Positions 43,140-50,764 of a stretch of DNA of 62,483 nt are shown in pieces (within the stretch, counting starts at the first letter, position 1; each line of letters begins with the position of its first letter). This DNA comes from a virus. Under the pieces are notes generated by a model, which saw only the letters and a program-made list of their open reading frames with translations, made no database searches and was not told the origin of the DNA. The position numbers were made by a program, and so were the translations under genes. The DNA is taken from positions 1-62,483 of the IMG/VR virus record IMGVR_UViG_3300047440_000118. The stretch is one strand, 5' to 3'.

Positions 43140-43146
43140 GGTGCGA

Positions 43147-43329
43147 TCAGCCTCCGCGCCCGTTGCCCGCGACGTGAGTCACGTTCATATCGGTCGCCTT
43201 GTTGGCATCGGGGATGTGCGACTTGCGCCCGCCGATGTCGTTCTGTTCCATGTCGACGCGCACGATCTGGCCGTCGTTTTTCGGAACCTTGCTGGTCGGG
43301 TCTTGAAAAATCGAGCCGCTGACTGCCAT
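43147..43329 (-). CDS. Small hypothetical virion-operon protein (60 aa)
   Basis: The product (SGSIFQDPTSKVPKNDGQIVRVDMEQNDIGGRKSHIPD..) is soluble and charged, with no family known to me. It lies 7 bases from the scaffold start and 11 from the Pro-rich gene. The reading is supported by packing. Confidence 0.55.
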   Translation of the reverse strand: MAVSGSIFQDPTSKVPKNDGQIVRVDMEQNDIGGRKSHIPDANKATDMNVTHVAGNGRGG

Positions 43330-43340
43330 TTTCTGAACTC

Positions 43341-43790
43341 CTACGCCCCAGGGGGCGGCATGGGGGGTTTCGGGGCGGCACCACCGGGCGGCATTCCACC
43401 AGGAGGCGCACCACCTCCGGCGGCACCCATGGCGGCTTGATGCGGCGCCATTTGACTTTGCTTCATCGCCATGCCCTTGAGGGCATCGGACGGCGGCGCA
43501 CCAGCGGGAACGTGCTTGCCGAGAAGCTTGATCGCGGAGGCGAGGTCTTGCCCAAACGGAGTCGATCCGCCGACCTTTGACAGCGCCATCGCCATCGCAT
43601 CAACGAGAGCGCCCGCGATCTTTTGCCCTTGCGCAACGAGGCCGAGATTTTGACTCGGCTGCGTCATCGGACTGCTGCCGATCGGTGGCGCACCACCACC
43701 GGGCGGACTGCCGGGCGAAGGACCGCCACCCCCCGGAGGGGGAGGTGAAGCACCCCCAGCGCCGGGGGGTGGTGGCATTGAACCGGACAA
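43341..43790 (-). CDS. Pro/Gly-rich protein between portal and scaffold blocks (149 aa)
   Basis: Low-complexity PPPPGAGGASPPPPGGGG start and PPGGMPPGGAAPKPPMPP end flank a helical core (QNLGLVAQGQKIAGALVDAMAMALSKVGG). Proteins like this accompany portal/scaffold genes in related short-tailed phages and may be minor head proteins. It is immediately downstream of the three micropeptide genes. Confidence 0.6.
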   Translation of the reverse strand: MSGSMPPPPGAGGASPPPPGGGGPSPGSPPGGGAPPIGSSPMTQPSQNLGLVAQGQKIAGALVDAMAMALSKVGGSTPFGQDLASAIKLLGKHVPAGAPPSDALKGMAMKQSQMAPHQAAMGAAGGGAPPGGMPPGGAAPKPPMPPPGA

Positions 43791-43796
43791 AGCGCC

Positions 43797-43838
43797 TCAG
43801 CGCCGTCCGTGCTTACGCCGTCTGTGACGAATGTTCAT
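43797..43838 (-). CDS. Arginine-rich micropeptide 3 (13 aa)
   Basis: ATG 43838 with AGGAG six bases upstream (ATG 43844 is an alternative but too close to AGGAG). Peptide MNIRHRRRKHGRR. Shares the RRRK-x-GRR core with the two preceding micro-ORFs. It follows the TGACAGGAG end of micropeptide 2, so it is coupled. Likely RNA- or DNA-binding by charge; function unknown. Confidence 0.6.
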   Translation of the reverse strand: MNIRHRRRKHGRR

Positions 43839-43850
43839 TTTCATCTCCTG

Positions 43851-43892
43851 TCAGTAACGCCTGCCTTTGCGGCGGCGATTACGGTTGCTCAT
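43851..43892 (-). CDS. Arginine-rich micropeptide 2 (13 aa)
   Basis: ATG 43892 preceded by AAGGAGACCCTC, an excellent ribosome binding site. Peptide MSNRNRRRKGRRY, stop TGA at 43851. Too short for gene finders, but the core RRRKGRR repeats in both neighbours. A GGAGG-CTC-CCTCC hairpin lies just upstream of its RBS. Confidence 0.65.
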   Translation of the reverse strand: MSNRNRRRKGRRY

Positions 43893-43921
43893 GAGGGTCT
43901 CCTTGGAGGGAGCCTCCGGAA

Positions 43922-43978
43922 TTACTTCCGGCGGCCCTTACGGCGGCGCGCGCGAGCGGCCTTATCGGTCGGGATCAT
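43922..43978 (-). CDS. Arginine-rich micropeptide 1 (18 aa)
   Basis: ATG 43978 preceded by AAGGAGAGAACG. Peptide MIPTDKAARARRRKGRRK, stop TAA. First of the tandem set, with the same RRRKGRR core as micropeptide 2. Lies between the plus-strand regulator gene at 44109 and the capsid block. Confidence 0.65.
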   Translation of the reverse strand: MIPTDKAARARRRKGRRK

Positions 43979-44108
43979 CGTTCTCTCCTTTGCCCCCGCG
44001 AGATGCAGGTGACGGGGAGACCGTGCGAACCCAGGATAAAAAATAGCAACTGGTTGAAATTGTGCGGAAAACCGTCTAACACCATGCAACCGCATGATAG
44101 GGTGCCGC

Positions 44109-44297
44109 ATGGAAGCGTCGATGTCCCGAAGGATAGGATCAAAAGAGGTCTGCGACCGGCTACAGAAGTCATACGACTGGTTGAGAAAGACCAGAAAAGT
44201 GCCGGGGGCGGGACCGCCTTGCTACCGGATCGGCGGACGCTACCAATACCCCGTGAACGAATTCGAGGTTTGGCTTGAAAAGCAAAGATTCGAGTAG
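44109..44297 (+). CDS. Helix-turn-helix (excisionase/AlpA-like) protein on the opposite strand
   Basis: The 62-residue product (RRIGSKEVCDRLQKSYDWLRKTRKVPGAGPPCYRIGGRYQYPVNEFEVWLEKQ) has the MerR/excisionase-type HTH: a first helix, a turn and the RIGGRYQYPVNEFEVWL wing. It is the only plus-strand gene within the minus-strand virion block. ATG 44109 or 44121 could start it. It could be an excisionase acting with the serine recombinase, or a late switch regulator. Confidence 0.7.
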   Translation: MEASMSRRIGSKEVCDRLQKSYDWLRKTRKVPGAGPPCYRIGGRYQYPVNEFEVWLEKQRFE

Positions 44298-44304
44298 TTT
44301 TCGG

Positions 44305-45036
44305 TCACATTTCCTCGGCTTCGACCTTAATCCCCGACTCCGCGAGGCGTTTCGCGGGCGCGCACAGAATGTTTTGCGGGTCCATCTTAAAAAACGAGTA
44401 ATTCAGCCCGTCAAAACACGATTTCAGCGCCAAAACGTCGCTCAAAAAGAACTCGCACCAAACCCACGGCTGAAATTCAACCAAACAGCGCCTCGCGCCG
44501 GTCAAAACCTCGAATTCATGGCCCTCAACGTCGATTTTCAGCAGATCGAGGCGACCGAATTGCTGTGAGTCCAACGTCGCGACCTCGACGCGATCCATCG
44601 ACGGATATGTTTCGTCACGAAACGAGACCAGACCGAAGTCCTGCGGCTTTGAGTAGTCGATCGCGGGCATTTTCTTCATCTCGAAGCAGTTCCCGAGGCC
44701 GTGATGGTGCGGGATCAGGTTCGGGAGGTCATTCAACAACGCCGTGCCGCACAGCGCCTGGTAGAATGGCTTTTGAATCTCGAAACTGTGAACGACGCCG
44801 TCCCTCGCTTTGACCGCCCTCGCCAGCGGCACGCTGATCAACCCATGGCTCGCGCCCGCGTCCACGATCACGCAACCGTCCGGCAGCGTCGAGGCCATGC
44901 CCACGAGTGCGGCGATCTCGGACTCAATATGAGTCCGGCCGGTTTTGACGATGTGATCCGCGACGAAGCTGCAAAACCGATTGACGATGAACCGGCCGTG
45001 AACGCTGTCCAACACGATCCAGGGCGAGACGGTCAT
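44305..45036 (-). CDS. FkbM-family methyltransferase (243 aa)
   Basis: The SAM-binding fold shows VDAGASHGLISVPLARA (58-74) and the diagnostic LLKIDVEGHEFEVLTGA (165-181), as in FkbM sugar/small-molecule O-methyltransferases. It sits directly downstream of the portal gene, overlapping none, and converges on the HTH gene. Possible target: a virion or host surface sugar. It is a non-typical passenger in a head-gene operon. Confidence 0.85.
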   Translation of the reverse strand: MTVSPWIVLDSVHGRFIVNRFCSFVADHIVKTGRTHIESEIAALVGMASTLPDGCVIVDAGASHGLISVPLARAVKARDGVVHSFEIQKPFYQALCGTALLNDLPNLIPHHHGLGNCFEMKKMPAIDYSKPQDFGLVSFRDETYPSMDRVEVATLDSQQFGRLDLLKIDVEGHEFEVLTGARRCLVEFQPWVWCEFFLSDVLALKSCFDGLNYSFFKMDPQNILCAPAKRLAESGIKVEAEEM

Positions 45037-45039
45037 TCG

Positions 45040-46812
45040 CTACCGCTTTCTCGCCCCCGTTATGCCTTTTTCCATCGCGTGAGCGTAACCTTCCGGATCA
45101 ACGCGCTTCAATTCCTCCATCTGCTGTTTCTGAGCGGCTTGTTTGGCGTGATAGCGTTGCAGGATTTTTTCTTTGTGCTGCAACGGGAGGTCTTCGATCA
45201 GCGTGTCGCCCTCGACGATGCCAAGTTTGAAAGCGCCAATCAGCAAACTTTGATGTTCGTCACTAAATATCGGGCTGCTTGTGTGGCCGTCGACCGTGAC
45301 TCGCCGGTCGTCCGGAATATCCGTCAGGAGGAAGCCTGTTTCCTCCATTTTCTCCGGGTCTGTCCAAAACTTTCTGCCGTCCTTCGCCTGCATCAAACTC
45401 AGGCGCAGATCGGCGGCCTTCGCGCACTGTCTTTCAATCAACAAGCTGTCATCTTTTAGTCGACTGCTCGCGACTTTCATCAATGGGTTGGCTTGCACGC
45501 CCGATCGAACACCGGATTCGCCTTTCCCGGACAACATATTGTCGAAGCCGCTGATTGAGTCGATGATCCCGATCAGTTTATCAATGATTTGCAGCGTTTC
45601 CGGCGGGATTTTCGGCGTGAGATCGTTGATGTTGCCGCCCGGCCCGAGATTGACCCATCCCGACGCCTTCATTGAGGCGTAAGTTTCATCGGTCAGACCA
45701 TCGCCGGTCACCGCGAGGATTTTATCGACCTGTAGGCCGTAGAGCGTGCGCAGATCGGCCATCGTTTGGCTCAAAAAATCTTGCGGCGCCATAACGTCCG
45801 TCAGTTCCGAGCGTCCCCAGATATTCCCGTGCTGTTGATTGGCCTGGATGAGCGTGTAGGGGTGCAAGCCGCTGTCCTGGCCCTGGATCAGCAGGTTGCC
45901 GATCTTGAAGACCGGCGCGATGAGGATATCCGGTTCGATAATTTGGATCGTTGAGTAATCGGAACCATGCCAAACCCAGATTTCATGGAACGTCACCGAT
46001 GGCGCCGACGGGTCGGGACGCGCGCCGTCATAAGCGCCTGTCTGACTGAGAGAGACGACGCCGCCGGGGATCGGCTTGGACAGTGACTCGAACTGAAGCG
46101 GCGAGGACGATAGCACCGGATGGTTGAACGACTGTTCTCCCGCTCCTGGCCCGGCAGCGTTGGCTTTGATCCGCGCGAACAACTCCTTGGCGTCCGGTCT
46201 CTGCCAGATGCGGCGCCAGACTTCGGGCAGCGTGATCGTCGAGGTCTCCACCATCGCCGGCTGTTCGTCGAGGTCGTCGAGGTCGGGGCGGTAGACACCG
46301 AACTGCCACGGCATGATGAGACCGGAGCGGTATTCCGGCAGGCGGTTCTCGCCGGAGACGACCGGCCATTGCTTGAGGATCGACGCGCCGTATTTCAACG
46401 ACTCGAACACGCCTTGAGCGAACTGCACGTCGGTATTGGTGCGTTCCCATGAGCGGCTGAGAAGCCGGGAGACGACGCGGGATTGCAGCGATACCTTGGC
46501 GTCGTAGTCGCCTTCAAAGTCGAGCGCGAAACGAATGTCCGTTGGTGAATACAGCATCGCCGCGCGACGATCGAGCAACGCGAACATGAGGTTGCACATC
46601 GATCGGGTTGTATTGAACCGCCCCGCCTCAACGAAGTCGGCATACGCGCGATATGTCGCCTGGCGCTGTCCGACGTTCGAGCGGCAGATCTCGATCAGTT
46701 CATTGGCGATGCGGATGATGCCTTTGTCGTCGTCGGGCAGACCCCACAGCGCCTCGGGAGGCGAGTAGGCGCCACGGGTTTTGAAGCGGACGACTTCGGC
46801 GGAACTGGCCAT
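45040..46812 (-). CDS. Portal protein (590 aa)
   Basis: The N-terminal clip/stem region is helical (IIRIANELIEICRSNVGQRQATYRAYADFVEAGRFNTTRSMCNLMFALLD). Later VGVYRPDLDDLDEQPAMVE-like beta wing segments and SELTDVMAPQDFLSQTMADLRTLYGLQVDKILAV are followed by the helical crown (HKEKILQRYHAKQAAQKQQMEEL). Length, position next to the terminase and the phage head context support portal. A perfect hairpin lies just upstream of its start. Confidence 0.85.
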   Translation of the reverse strand: MASSAEVVRFKTRGAYSPPEALWGLPDDDKGIIRIANELIEICRSNVGQRQATYRAYADFVEAGRFNTTRSMCNLMFALLDRRAAMLYSPTDIRFALDFEGDYDAKVSLQSRVVSRLLSRSWERTNTDVQFAQGVFESLKYGASILKQWPVVSGENRLPEYRSGLIMPWQFGVYRPDLDDLDEQPAMVETSTITLPEVWRRIWQRPDAKELFARIKANAAGPGAGEQSFNHPVLSSSPLQFESLSKPIPGGVVSLSQTGAYDGARPDPSAPSVTFHEIWVWHGSDYSTIQIIEPDILIAPVFKIGNLLIQGQDSGLHPYTLIQANQQHGNIWGRSELTDVMAPQDFLSQTMADLRTLYGLQVDKILAVTGDGLTDETYASMKASGWVNLGPGGNINDLTPKIPPETLQIIDKLIGIIDSISGFDNMLSGKGESGVRSGVQANPLMKVASSRLKDDSLLIERQCAKAADLRLSLMQAKDGRKFWTDPEKMEETGFLLTDIPDDRRVTVDGHTSSPIFSDEHQSLLIGAFKLGIVEGDTLIEDLPLQHKEKILQRYHAKQAAQKQQMEELKRVDPEGYAHAMEKGITGARKR

Positions 46813-46819
46813 GGGGCTT

Positions 46820-46849
46820 CCCTTGAAGGAGCGGGGTGGTCTTCAAGGG
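46820..46849 (-). promoter_or_regulatory. Perfect hairpin overlapping the portal ribosome binding site
   Basis: CCCTTGAAG (46820-46828) and CTTCAAGGG (46841-46849) form a 9-bp perfect stem with a 12-base loop. In the minus-strand RNA it ends 8 bases before the portal ATG, and its 3' arm contains the CAAGGG part of the likely Shine-Dalgarno sequence. Confidence 0.5.
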
Positions 46850-46900
46850 CGGCGTTGGGCCGTTCATTTTCTTGTTGGGGATTGGCGTAGCACGGTTTGG

Positions 46901-47536
46901 TCAACCGCGCTTGCGGTATCCTGGCATCTGGGTTTCGTTGGCCGGACGATCCACGGTCACGGTCGGGTTCGCCATCGGCATCCTCGGGCCTTCTGTGCCG
47001 GCCGCGATGAAGCGCGAGGCGTTGCGTCCATGAGAGGCCCTCAGGTTCGTCATCGCGTTCAAGCCCGCGTTGGCGTGGTGCCCGGCGAGGAAGCTCTGTT
47101 GCAGCCCGGCCGCCATGGCGGACCCGTCCACCCCACCTGAACCGCCGACGAAGCCAAGCTGACCGGCGGGTGCGGCGGCGATCTGGCGCGTGATGGCGTT
47201 ATCGACCGGCATCTCGGTCGTATCGCCCTCGCGGACGTTATCGCGCATGTTCGTCATCTTGATGACGGAGGCTTCCTCGGCGGAGAGGCCGTGAACCTGT
47301 TGGGCGATCTGCGAGCGGAACTCGGCGCCGTCCTCCATCTGCCGGTAGAGGTCGTCGGTGTTCTTGCCGATCGTCTTGGCGATGTGCGGCATCACCAAAG
47401 CGGGTTCCATGGTCTCGGCCGCCGCGACGCAACCGGCGTAGGGGCAGGCGGTGACGGGATCGGCCGCGATCGAGGGATGATGGTCATACTCGAACACGCG
47501 GGCGCACTCGGGGCAACGGTAACGCTTGCGGATCAT
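46901..47536 (-). CDS. Zinc-ribbon protein downstream of terminase (211 aa)
   Basis: Start ATG 47536, overlapping the terminase stop (ATG 47548 is an alternative). An N-terminal CPECARVFEYDHHPS...CPYAGC treble-clef/zinc ribbon is followed by helices (AKTIGKNTDDLYRQMEDGAEFRSQIAQQVHGLSAEEASVIKMTNM) and a low-complexity C-terminus. Homologues with this order lie between terminase and portal in related phages. Possibly a packaging accessory. Confidence 0.65.
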   Translation of the reverse strand: MIRKRYRCPECARVFEYDHHPSIAADPVTACPYAGCVAAAETMEPALVMPHIAKTIGKNTDDLYRQMEDGAEFRSQIAQQVHGLSAEEASVIKMTNMRDNVREGDTTEMPVDNAITRQIAAAPAGQLGFVGGSGGVDGSAMAAGLQQSFLAGHHANAGLNAMTNLRASHGRNASRFIAAGTEGPRMPMANPTVTVDRPANETQMPGYRKRG

Positions 47537-49422
47537 CTTGAACCCCATCTCCGTTGCCGCATCGCCGCGCGCTGTGCCGCCAACCGGGCGGCGTTCTTGC
47601 CGGCGAGGAAGGTGTTCAACTGATTGTCGTTGTAGAGCTTGATCTGGTCAACGATGGAGACACGCCGCCGGGCGAGGTCGGCGTCACGGGTTCTTCGCAT
47701 CTGCAACAGAGGCCGCCGCGCCCGTTCCTCCCAACAGCGAACCGCCAGCGCCAGCGCCATCACGCGATCGTCCTTGCCCGCGCCCTCGGCGGCGATGTCG
47801 TCCCCCTCGCGAGCAATGGCGCGCATCTCCTCCAACGTCGAGAACGAACGAATCCGCAGCAAGCCGGATGAGGTCACGTCGCGGAGGCGTTCGAGAATGG
47901 CGACCTTTAGTTGCGATTGCGTCTTAAACTGGAACATCTGCCCCGGATGCTGGCTGTCCGAGCGGGTGTAGAGGTAGTTGCGCACGTTGGCATGGATCGA
48001 CAGCAACCCGCGATCGGCGAGGCGGTTGCCGAAGTAGCCGGTGGCGATCTTCATCTTCAACTGTTGCAACTCCCGCCACGTCGCCTCGCCGGGACCGTTG
48101 ATCTCGACGATGCGGTAGACCTGTGAGGAATGCCCGGCATACCATCCCTCGATCGCCGCCTGCACCCAGGCGAGTTGTTGCGTGTTGATCAGCGGCCAGG
48201 CGTATTCGGCGACCTGATCCAAGCCGTCCGAGAAGCAGCGCAGAACCTGGATCGCCGAGCGGTCGGAGCGTTCGGAGTGGCCGTAGGCCGGGTCGCACGC
48301 CACCACATAGATCGAGTCCTCGACGGGCGGTTCCCAGACCTTCAACTGCCCATGCCGCCAGTGCCTGGTCTCATCGACGGTCAGATCGGCGAAGTCGAAG
48401 CCGGGATAAAAGGCGTAAGCGGTGAACTTGTTCGAGGCGTTGGTGTTCGTCTGCGTCGTTAGCACCTCGGATTGAAAGAACGTGGCGCCGCTCTGCTGCC
48501 AGGCTTGTTCTTCCGTCCACGGTTGGTTCTGAATCCGCGTCGGATCGTTGGACCGATCTTCATTGTCCGCGTCCGACCCGCGCATTTCCTTTCTGATCCA
48601 CGCGAGTTGTTCCGGCGTGATCTCGTGACCGTAAAGCGCCTTCACCTGTTTGATGTTGTCGCGTTCTTCATCGGTCAGGGGTTCGGCGGTGTAGCGCGCG
48701 AAGTCGGGATCGTCGCGTTCGATGACCTGTCCCTGGTGCGCCCACCAGCCGATGAACACGCAGATGCAGTCTGGGTCTTCTTTGCCTTCCTCCCAGATGT
48801 CATGCCACAAATTATATCCGCGCGCCGTGCTCTCATCGATGAAAAGTCGGTTCGGATTGACCCGTGAGAGGGTGTGGCGGAAGTTCTCCAACGCCTCGGG
48901 ATCGCCATAACCGCACAACTCGCTGCGGTGGACCATCGTGATGCCGGAACCGGACCCGAGACCGCCGCTGGCCTTGGTTTTGCCGACGCCGGCCGACAGC
49001 AGGTTGATGCGCGAACCGCCGGCAAGCGTCAGTGAGTAGCGATTGTCGCGAACCTTGCGCGGGAACTCGTATTCGGCCGGGAATTTCTGCAACATATCGA
49101 TGAGTTCAAGCCGCGCCTCGTCCAAATGCGCCGTGGTATCGAACAAAAGCGCCGATGTTAACTCGAAAATCCCATTCCAGTAGAGGGATGTTGCCCGCAC
49201 GATCGTCGAGACGCCAAGCTGGCGGGACTTGAGGAATTTGAACGAGTGTATATCGCGTCCCAACCCCTCGAAAACCGTTTCGATGACGATTTTTTGCGAG
49301 TTGAGCAGGTTTTCGCCGAGGATAATATATCCTTGGTCTTTGCTCTTAACCCACGTCCGATTGAGATGGGCGTAAAACGCCTGTTTATGGCGTTCGGCGA
49401 ACTCTGGTGTCCATCCGGCCAC
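47533..49422 (-). CDS. terL: Terminase large subunit (629 aa)
   Basis: The ATPase has Walker A-like KSRQLGVST (65-73) and Walker B-like NRLFIDEST near 198. The C-terminal RNase H-like nuclease has YVVACDPAYGHSERSDRSAIQVL with the first catalytic Asp, VEINGPGEAT, and KDDRVMALALAV with the last Asp. This is a P22/Mu-like large terminase. A small subunit was not identified with certainty; one of the two small genes upstream may serve. Confidence 0.92.
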   Translation of the reverse strand: MAGWTPEFAERHKQAFYAHLNRTWVKSKDQGYIILGENLLNSQKIVIETVFEGLGRDIHSFKFLKSRQLGVSTIVRATSLYWNGIFELTSALLFDTTAHLDEARLELIDMLQKFPAEYEFPRKVRDNRYSLTLAGGSRINLLSAGVGKTKASGGLGSGSGITMVHRSELCGYGDPEALENFRHTLSRVNPNRLFIDESTARGYNLWHDIWEEGKEDPDCICVFIGWWAHQGQVIERDDPDFARYTAEPLTDEERDNIKQVKALYGHEITPEQLAWIRKEMRGSDADNEDRSNDPTRIQNQPWTEEQAWQQSGATFFQSEVLTTQTNTNASNKFTAYAFYPGFDFADLTVDETRHWRHGQLKVWEPPVEDSIYVVACDPAYGHSERSDRSAIQVLRCFSDGLDQVAEYAWPLINTQQLAWVQAAIEGWYAGHSSQVYRIVEINGPGEATWRELQQLKMKIATGYFGNRLADRGLLSIHANVRNYLYTRSDSQHPGQMFQFKTQSQLKVAILERLRDVTSSGLLRIRSFSTLEEMRAIAREGDDIAAEGAGKDDRVMALALAVRCWEERARRPLLQMRRTRDADLARRRVSIVDQIKLYNDNQLNTFLAGKNAARLAAQRAAMRQRRWGSR

Positions 49423-49425
49423 GAT

Positions 49426-49707
49426 TCACATCATCCGCATCGGCGGGGAATACAAGATTACCATCTTATAGTCCTTATCAGGACACGGAAACAGCGCGAT
49501 GACGTTACCCTCAAGCATGGCGAACGATGTTGGCGTTCCACGCAATGAATACGGTGGCTGCTTTTTTTCTCTGACTTCCACCCATTCGGCGGGAGAGATA
49601 TTGTGAACTTCAACCTCATATGAAGTTCCCGGAATCCTGATGTAGCATCGATGGATTGTGCCAACGTCCTTCACGGTATAGGTGTCCTTGCCCGGTTCAA
49701 GGATCAT
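49426..49707 (-). CDS. Hypothetical protein before terminase (93 aa)
   Basis: Beta-rich (DTYTVKDVGTIHRCYIRIPGTSYEVEVHNISPAEWVEVRE, YKMVILYSPP), three bases from the terminase start. No HTH, so not an obvious terminase small subunit. Co-transcribed with packaging genes. Confidence 0.6.
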   Translation of the reverse strand: MILEPGKDTYTVKDVGTIHRCYIRIPGTSYEVEVHNISPAEWVEVREKKQPPYSLRGTPTSFAMLEGNVIALFPCPDKDYKMVILYSPPMRMM

Positions 49708-49979
49708 CGCCTTCCCCCGAACCCCGCCATCGGTCCATTGCGTGACTCTTCATCGGCCAGCGCGTCGAGCGCCATCTTGGCCTTTGTTGAAACGAGGCTC
49801 CAAAAGACGGCAGGCGATGCCTCCGGATCGAGGATCAGCAGCGTGACCGGCTCGCTTTCACCGGGCGGCACCAACGCGAAGCAGCCGGCGAACCCGTTGG
49901 CGGCGTTCAGCGTGACCTTGGCGGACAGGTCATCGAGGGTGCGCGCGGCCTGCGAGGCGCGAGATGTGGTCTCACTCAT
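49704..49979 (-). CDS. Hypothetical protein (91 aa)
   Basis: Starts at ATG 49979 inside the KTSC gene end. Mixed structure (TLDDLSAKVTLNAANGFAGCFALVPPGESEPVTLLILDPE, FWSLVSTKAKMALDALADEESR). No family recognised. Confidence 0.6.
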   Translation of the reverse strand: MSETTSRASQAARTLDDLSAKVTLNAANGFAGCFALVPPGESEPVTLLILDPEASPAVFWSLVSTKAKMALDALADEESRNGPMAGFGGRR

Positions 49980-50193
49980 CGGCCACATACCGATGGCTAT
50001 ACTGACCCACGATGTTCTCCCTGACAAACGTCCCAACGCTCCACGACTTCGCGGCCTTCTCGGCGACGTCGGCCGGAACGCCCGCGTAGCTGCTGAATCT
50101 GCCACTTTTCCATTTTACATATAAGGTTCCATCGGAAAACCCCAGAGAGTCCACGTTGCTGCTGGTAACCTGAATCATGTCAGGGATTGGCAT
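49972..50193 (-). CDS. KTSC-domain protein (73 aa)
   Basis: Motif VTSSNVDSLGFSDGTLYVKWKSGRFSSYAGVPADVAEKAAKSWSVGTFVRENIVGQYSH is the KTSC domain: strands, a Y.GVP turn and a helix with the S.GTF..ENI end (S-x-G in place of K-T-S-C-like residues). It is found as small stand-alone proteins beside phage and secretion-system genes. It overlaps the HNH gene by 14 bases. Confidence 0.8.
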   Translation of the reverse strand: MPIPDMIQVTSSNVDSLGFSDGTLYVKWKSGRFSSYAGVPADVAEKAAKSWSVGTFVRENIVGQYSHRYVADE

Positions 50194-50752
50194 GTTGATC
50201 TCCGTGGAGTTTGGCTTTGCGCTTCAAATAAGCCCTCTGTTCCGTTAATCTGACGCGATCCTTGTTTCTGATCCTCCAAATCTTCATGCGCTCAGTGGCG
50301 GCGCTTCGATTTTTCTCCCTGTTTTCGTGCTGATATGCCAAATGACACGTCTTGCATTTCCTTCCGCGCTTTGTGAAATAGATATTGTCAGGGGTATATT
50401 CGTGACCTTTGGGGCAGAAGGTTTTACTGGCGTTTAGCCACGGTCCACCATCAGGTTGAAAGCCGTTTTCCATCGGGGTGCAAAGCACCAAATGATCCGG
50501 GTTCACGCACTTCTTATTGCGACAAACTCGATGGTCGATCTGCATTCCCTCCGGGATCGGGCCGACGTGCATCTTATAGGACAGGCGGTGGGCAAGGATA
50601 TTTTTGTTGTTGACCCTAAGACTGCCATATCCCTGGCCGATCTTGTATCCCTTACCTTGGATCGATCCGATCCAATTCCAGCATCCGCTAATGGGGTTCA
50701 TTTCCACAAACCGCCAAAACCGTTCCTCTGGCGTTCCATGCTTGCCGGTCAT
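50180..50752 (-). CDS. HNH endonuclease, HNH_3/phage type (190 aa)
   Basis: GCWNWIGSIQGKGYKIGQGYGSLRV, AHRLSYKMHVGPIPEGMQIDHRVCRNKKCVNPDHLVLCTPMEN and FCPKGHEYTPDNIYFTKRGRKCKTC give a typical HNH_3 domain with catalytic His74 and an added zinc knuckle. The basic C-terminus (KDRVRLTEQRAYLKRKAKLHG) probably binds DNA. AT-richer than its neighbours, so it looks like a mobile insertion between the KTSC and glycosyltransferase genes. Confidence 0.85.
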   Translation of the reverse strand: MTGKHGTPEERFWRFVEMNPISGCWNWIGSIQGKGYKIGQGYGSLRVNNKNILAHRLSYKMHVGPIPEGMQIDHRVCRNKKCVNPDHLVLCTPMENGFQPDGGPWLNASKTFCPKGHEYTPDNIYFTKRGRKCKTCHLAYQHENREKNRSAATERMKIWRIRNKDRVRLTEQRAYLKRKAKLHGDQHANP

Positions 50753-50764
50753 CTCAGATCCATG

